Part shown: in pieces, positions 31,561 through 36,159 of the stretch
Position numbering within the stretch: position 1 is the stretch's first letter
Layout: each line of letters opens with the position of its first letter
Source of the DNA: Terana coerulea
Lineage: Eukaryota; Basidiomycota; Agaricomycetes; Polyporales; Phanerochaetaceae
NCBI GenBank assembly: GCA_024811115.1
Contig: JAKOGH010000739.1
Span: forward strand, 1 to 36,159
Reading direction: 5' to 3'
DNA: 36,159 nucleotides
The notes under the pieces: generated by a model
Databases searched by the model: none
What the model was told of the DNA's origin: nothing
What the model saw: only the letters and a program-made list of their open reading frames with translations
Program-made: the position numbers and the translations under genes

Positions 31561-32122
31561 TAAAGATGATCAGGCAAATGTCACGTGGAAATACTCCACG
31601 AACTGGTACCCGAAAACCATGGGAAAGGATCAGAGAATCTTTTCCCATTTCGTACGCTTTCAGGAGTAACCACTTCCCACACGCGGAGCGACAGACAAAA
31701 GATCAATCTCCCAGATCAGGAGAAGGTCGCCCAGTGTTGGTGCAGCGGTGATGCGGAAATACGTGATCATATCCTGTATGATTGCAAGTTGTGGATGCGC
31801 CGCTTCATCAGAGAAGGAAACAAACAATTCACAGATAGGGAATTGTTTGAGATAGCAAAGAGAAATGGAGAGCGAGGCACTATCCACGATGCCGATGCTC
31901 GACGTGAGGGTCTTTGCATTTACTGAGAGGACATTGCCCTCTTCGAAACTGAACCCAATGGTGGCCACGTTTCAGTGGCTCGAATTGAGGGAACAGATAT
32001 ACGATGATGAGCACAATGGGGTCCGGAAGAAGGACTCTCTTGTGGCTCTCAAAGCAGATCTTCATGGAAGAATCGCGCAGACTAGCGCGCTTCGTGGGAC
32101 ATACAGCACGCTTCGGCACTTC
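31561..32122 (+). pseudogene. LINE C-terminal Cys/His segment
   Basis: The frame 31585-31926 holds QEKVAQCWCSGDAEIRDHIL followed by YDCKLW, giving a C-x-C-x(8)-H-x(4)-C pattern at about 31735-31795. Tad-like LINEs end with such a 'CPCG....REHIL..C' motif after the RNase H. The frame closes at 31924 after ARREGLCIY. Weak open frames continue to about 32143. Confidence 0.75.
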
Positions 32123-32818
32123 TCCGTAGATGGGAGAGGATAAGGAGATAGCGAATTGGGGTAAACTCGATCAAAACTTTGACCAGTGGTGGGGGTGGCA
32201 CGCGGTCAACAGAATCCCGGACGGAGTTCGGACCAGACATAGATGAGGATAAGCTCCTCACTGAGTTCGGTTGGGACTAGACACCACCCTAGCGATCGAA
32301 GAAGATCTTCGGTCGCTCAAGGGTAGGGAGTGGATTGAAAGGGAAAAGGCCAGGTTTATCGACCTGTTGTGGAAGTACCAGAAGCCCACTCGCGTCATAA
32401 GGAAACAACCCAAGGCCAACATGTGGCTTGATCCTGCATGGGTGCAGAACAGAGATATAAGTACCGCAAAAGTGCTCATCCAGATTATGTAGGGCTATAT
32501 GCCTACATGTAGTGTGGTGTGGTTTTCTCATTTCTCTCTGTGCGGAGAGTTTCTCGAGTCTCGGGTTTAAACCCGGCTCTGGGCGGGCGTTTTCTCGAGG
32601 GCATCGGGTTTCGGGCCGAGTGCCGCCGAAGGCCGCCCTTCCTGTCCGTAGGGGAAGAAAACGGCACCTATCCCAGGGGTGCTCCAGCCAGTCGACACCA
32701 CGGACACACGGATTCACACTCAACGGACCCAGTAGATACATATCTATTAGCACCGGAGCTCATGCGGTTCGTCCCGCTTCGTTAACAATACCAGACTTCA
32801 AAAAAAAAAAAAAAAAAA
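32123..32818 (+). other. LINE 3' tail region and poly(A)
   Basis: About 0.7 kb of mostly non-coding sequence. A short open stretch (32271-32492; EREKARFIDLLWKYQKPT) may be residual coding sequence. The region ends in 19 consecutive A (32800-32818), the mark of target-primed reverse transcription and the right boundary of the element. Confidence 0.8.
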
Positions 32819-34470
32819 GAGGGCGGCAGAGTGGTACTATAGTCTCACTTCTAGCTCAAGTCAAGTTCAAGATCGTTCGGTGCGTTTTTTCCTCCCACCC
32901 TCCTCTCCTCGTATACCCATGAATCAAACCCGACATACAACCGCTGTAGAGTCCGAATTGAAGCCAACTCGGATGTCGAACGGCGTGTCGCCGCCGAAGC
33001 GTGGCGTCGAGAGATGCGCCAGATACAGTATGCTTTGCAAATGCAGCGCAAAATGAGCCGGGCAGGGGATAGGGGTTATATGATGGCTTTGAAGAGTTTA
33101 AAGGGCGGCAGCGTGGAGACAGGGATGGAGAGGAGGAGCAATCACTTCGAGTGACAAAGCGATGCCGCAAGAAAGAGGCGAGTCCTCAATGTGAATGGTT
33201 TGTCAGAAGAGCGCAAGGCATTCGACCACCGGCTCTCTCCTACTCCTCTCCCGGTCTCTCACTCAGGCGCAAGCCGCCGCCGTTGACCACCCTCAAGGTG
33301 TCGTAGTTACTCAACCCGCTGTACGCGACTTCCAACGTGCCACTCGCGAAGATGAAACTTCCCTTGACACTGGTGCCACAAGCCAGATTGAGTTGAACAT
33401 CATCTGCGAAGGTTATTGATCAATGCTTATCCTGTCATGAGCCGGACATTAACACTCATTTACAGCTAAGGCTCGCAAGCTCATATCCGAGGAGAAAATA
33501 TTTAATAGGCTCGAATTACCGCCCACCAGCCGGCTTTCAGGTAGCGGGTGCCGAGTATCTCCAACCTCACTTGCAGCAGAAGTGCACGCTGAAGCAGCGA
33601 AGCATTCTACATGTAAAATCGCCATATATATCAATGAGATTTGGTATAACAGGCTGTCCCGGCAGTGGCGGAGCGTATTGAGGCAGAGCGGGGCAAGGCC
33701 AGTGTGGATCTGAGTGCTATCTGGAGGTGCGTACGTGACTCTGTGGCAATGGTATCGACTTCCCTGACACATGCCACGCGTAGCTAAAACTCGCGAGTGA
33801 TGTCGGAAGATGACAAGGCATTTGGACATCGCCCGCAACCCGGCTCTCTCGCCGCATGGACCCAAAGTGCTGTCGCCAAGCAACTTAAGGCACCGCCGTT
33901 GCCCAGCGTGATGTACGTGACTTTTAACGTGTCGTTCGCTGAAAATATGCCTCACCTCAAGACTCTTACCTCAAGTCAGACCGACTTGACTCGAACTTCG
34001 TCGGCGAAGGTTTGTGATTAATGAATATACTGTTATGAACTGGCGTTAACCCTCATTCATAGGTGGAGGCTCACAAACTTATATCCGAGAAATATAAGAC
34101 CCTTAGGCTACCTGCCCCCAGTCGGCTCTCCTGCGGCTTCACCAGGTCGCTGCTGCGAAGCACTGTAGCGCGGTCGCTATCATTGGCCTTGTTACCCTTG
34201 CCAAGGCTGCCCTTGATGACGCCAATCAGGTTGAGAACCAGTGCTGAGCCAGCCAAACTGAGGCCTTTGCCATTAATCTGGATACCATCATCCCTGACGA
34301 GGCATATACTCTGCAGTCGAGGAGCAAAAGACACATGGCTATCGGGTACCGACCACCGTCTGTCTCGCTGGCACCTCCGGCGCAGAGCGCCGCTGATAAA
34401 TACGCCGACGAGACGGTATACTATCTTTTCTATTAACTTCGTGATTTGGAACCTAACGACGTGCGAATAC
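32819..34470 (+). pseudogene. Decayed spliced gene with an internal duplication (unknown)
   Basis: I do not recognise the family. A + frame around 32930-33110 gives a charged helix (RIEANSDVERRVAAEAWRRE, RQIQYALQMQRKMSRAGDRG). Two similar blocks follow, at about 33205-33610 and 33812-34170. In each, a VRDF-containing exon is followed by a ~60-nt GT-AG intron and an exon starting (A/V)xARKLISEE or VEAHKLISEK and ending SRLS, then an A-rich helix (EVHAEAAKHST; VAAAKHC). Block 1 continues with a likely exon AVPAVAERIEAERGKASVDL (about 33655-33720). Block 2 continues with TLAKAALDDANQVENQ and AFAINLDTIIPDEAYTLQSR (about 34190-34320). Stops and frameshifts occur in both, so no intact protein is made. 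Confidence 0.45.
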
Positions 34471-34499
34471 CAGGTAACCAATCACATCACCATCATTGC

Positions 34500-36159
34500 T
34501 CAGCCCGAGGAACAGGAGGAATTCAGCCACACTTTTTGTGACCCACGTAGTTTGCATGCAACATTCCTTCAAACCGCTGTCATCAACATCTTGACATCAA
34601 GCGCCAGCCCGAACGCGACAACACGCGGCCGTCCAGGTCTCGCAGAACTTTGTCTTCGAGAATTTGGCCTTACGTCGACTGGCCGGCGCCATTGCACCCT
34701 TGTGGCGGCCGGTGGAGCGGGTGTGCAGAAGGACCCGACAGACGAGATCCGTATCATGCTCGACAACTACGCCCGCCACTTGCCCATGCCACAGCGCATG
34801 CGGCCGGCACGCGCCTGGCGGTGTCACAGTGCTTCTCAGCGGGCTCCACGGGCAGCGTCGGGTCGTACACTCTTGCTGCACTTCTGCAAGAGCCTAAGGT
34901 GCGGCGGGTGTACACGCTGAACAGGGCCTCGGCGAGCGGCGCAGACCGCCAGGCCCCCGCGTTGCCCAGCGTGGGCTTCCTGTGCATCAGCAAAGTTGCA
35001 TTGGCGCTGAACGGTACTGACAGGTACTGATGAAGCCATCTCAGCGCGCTTCAGTCCCTTCAGTGCCGTCAGCGCCCGCCAGTCTCAGTAGTCGTTTTGA
35101 GCGCTCTCAGACATTTTTGACCCCTCTTGCATCCGACTCTTGCAGCAAAGCTTCGGTGAGCAAACCATCATCATTCACATCCAACATAGTTTATGAAACA
35201 TGAGGAACTAAGAAAATACAAAATCTAGTAAAAGTCTGGCTTCAGCAGGGCTCGAACTTCGGTTCCAAACCGTTCGTCAGTGCTCTCAGTGCTCGTCAGC
35301 GCTCATCAGTCGTCAGCACTTGTACGTTTTGCTGATGTGGATGTCCTATCGAAGGGAAAGCTCGTGCAGCTTGTCGGAGACGTGACAGAGGACGGGTTTG
35401 GTTTGTTAAGAGATGTCATCGAGGAGGTGCATCTTCCTCTTCCAATTGTACTAGCAAGGGAATACTGACGTATTTGGTAGCTAAAGCAGACTGTGGCACA
35501 CATCGTGCACAATGCGTGGCGGCTCAGCTTTAGCCTCGCCCTGCCATCATTCGAGAAGTCACGTTGCCGGGCGTCCGGCTACTCATCGACCTAGCCTATC
35601 TGTCGACACACCACCCCAAGGTCGTGTTTGTCTCCTTGATTTCTGCCACTCAGCGTTGGGACGTATCTGGTGGCTCCGTGCCGGGGAGATTCTTGAGGAC
35701 CGCTGTTGCGACGAAGTCACGGGATACGGAGCCTCCAAATTCGCTGCCGAGAATGTGAGTACTGAATATCCATCACCATACACGCAGTTAGGCTCAGCGT
35801 ATCTTTACAGTTGCTCCGGCAAGTTGCGGAGAACGGGCTGCCATGCACTATTCTACGTCTCGGCCAGGTCTGCGTGCCAGTCCCTCAGGCTCGTGGGAAA
35901 CGAACGACTGGGTGCCCATCCTCGTGAAGTCCTCCATAGCTCTAGGCCGCCTACCAGACTTCAACGGGGTACGCCGTTCTATCCTTCGTTATCTGCCACA
36001 GTTCGTTGACCCGTCAGCGCTGCATTGCCTCCCTAGTGCCCGCGACGCCGGCCGCGCCGCTGTGGCCGACATCACAAGCCCCGGACACTCCGCTCCTCAT
36101 GAATATGGTCCACTGTGACCCGTGTCTAGGCAGCCATTGTAGCAGGTATCAACGTAACC
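34500..36159 (+). pseudogene. NRPS-like reductase: thiolation + reductase (R) domain, partial
   Basis: C-terminal part of an adenylate-forming reductase (A-T-R), a fungal enzyme that reduces a carrier-bound acid with NADPH. The carrier region reads FCDPRSLHATFLQTAVINIL (about 34534-34595, Ser in the phosphopantetheine position), then VSQNFVFENLALRRLAGAIA. The R domain has the nucleotide-binding SAGSTGSVGSYTLAALL (about 34836-34887), VRRVYTLNRAS, and after a ~0.3-kb repeat-rich gap ADVDVLSKGKLVQLVGDVTE. Then intron 35427-35480 (with an ACTGACG branch-like word), LKQTVAHIVHNAWRLSFSLA, LLIDLAYLSTHHPKVVFVS, and the catalytic TGYGASKFAAEN (Tyr 35725-35727, Lys 35737-35739). Intron 35755-35810 is followed by LLRQVAENGLPCTILRLGQV and SWETNDWVPILVKSSIALGR. 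The last bases give AGINVT, so the gene continues past the window. Several frameshifts; the adenylation domain is not found upstream. Confidence 0.85.
35031..35322. repeat. Repeat-rich insertion in the reductase gene
   Basis: This stretch separates two R-domain pieces. It holds direct repeats built on the word CAGT/TCAG: cagtgccgtcagcgcccgcc (35061) is echoed by cagtgctcgtcagcgctcat (35287). Between them is an AT-rich segment. A tRNA B-box-like word reads GTTCGAGCCC on the minus strand (35248-35257), but no A box or tRNA fold is convincing. It could be a small SINE-like or MITE-like insertion, or an expanded intron. Confidence 0.5.

Larger units (their letters stand above)
27947..32818 (+). 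mobile_element. 5'-truncated Tad-like LINE (non-LTR retrotransposon)
   Basis: The element starts inside the endonuclease domain directly at the gypsy LTR edge and ends in a 19-nt poly(A) tail at 32800-32818. It carries endonuclease, reverse transcriptase, RNase H and a C-terminal Cys/His motif in that order, as in the fungal Tad1 clade. Everything upstream, including ORF1 and the first part of the endonuclease, is missing. All reading frames are broken, so it is inactive. Confidence 0.95.

Noticed and set aside
32800..32818. Poly(A) run as a simple microsatellite
   Set aside because: It sits at the end of a colinear LINE and is better explained as the retrotransposition tail.
35245..35260. 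tRNA gene or tRNA-derived SINE
   Set aside because: Only a B-box-like word is visible; T-arm pairing, A box and acceptor stem are not, so I list it only as part of a repeat-rich insertion.

Overview
The window looks like a repeat-rich, gene-poor island from a filamentous basidiomycete (most likely Agaricomycetes). The evidence is short GT-AG introns of about 47-56 nt, a gypsy retroelement of a type I associate with mushrooms, and remnants of basidiomycete-type genes: a DUF6593-like domain, a fucose-lectin-like repeat, and the reductase domain of an NRPS-like enzyme. There is no bacterial-style operon, no rRNA or tRNA gene, and no CRISPR array.

Layout. 1-1.8 kb: no recognised gene. 1.8-2.4 kb: remnant resembling a fungal fucose-specific lectin (+). 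2.9-4.15 kb: frameshifted acetyl-CoA synthetase pseudogene (+). 4.66-5.66 kb: apparently intact four-exon gene on the minus strand for a small signal-anchor membrane protein of unknown function. 6.0-8.4 kb: degraded DUF6593-like gene material with direct repeats and a 34-bp perfect palindrome. 8.4-14.8 kb: three nested repeats. A ~60-bp minisatellite is split by a CACTA-like foldback element with ~527-bp inverted arms (8585-14368, TAC duplication). One arm of that element is split by a 4.27-kb hAT transposon (8903-13169, catgaaat duplication) carrying a decayed transposase gene. 14.8-16.7 kb: nothing recognised.

16702-27946: a Ty3/gypsy retrotransposon on the minus strand with two ~0.95-kb LTRs, gag, aspartic protease, RT, RNase H and integrase, all frameshifted. 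Between the pol end and its 3' LTR it carries a long, spliced, TATA-equipped gene on the opposite strand (antisense ORF, 17886-19990) with a Cys cluster, a coiled coil and an acidic tail. A purine-rich 17-mer occurs both next to the 3' LTR and again at the boundary between this antisense module and pol.

27947-32818: a 5'-truncated Tad-like LINE (+) with endonuclease, RT (FVDD active site), RNase H, a Cys/His C-terminal motif and a 19-nt poly(A) tail. It starts on the base after the gypsy LTR, and the missing 5' half is not on the other side of the gypsy element. 32.8-34.45 kb: a decayed spliced gene with an internal duplication. 34.5-36.16 kb: the thiolation plus reductase part of an NRPS-like adenylate-forming reductase, frameshifted, split by a ~0.3-kb repeat and running off the window end.

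The nested block at 8.4-14.8 kb and the antisense module of the gypsy element are the most unusual features. Host-gene remnants on both flanks suggest an old genic region dismantled by transposition. The four-exon minus-strand gene reads cleanly through three introns, which argues against the frameshifts elsewhere being purely sequencing errors.
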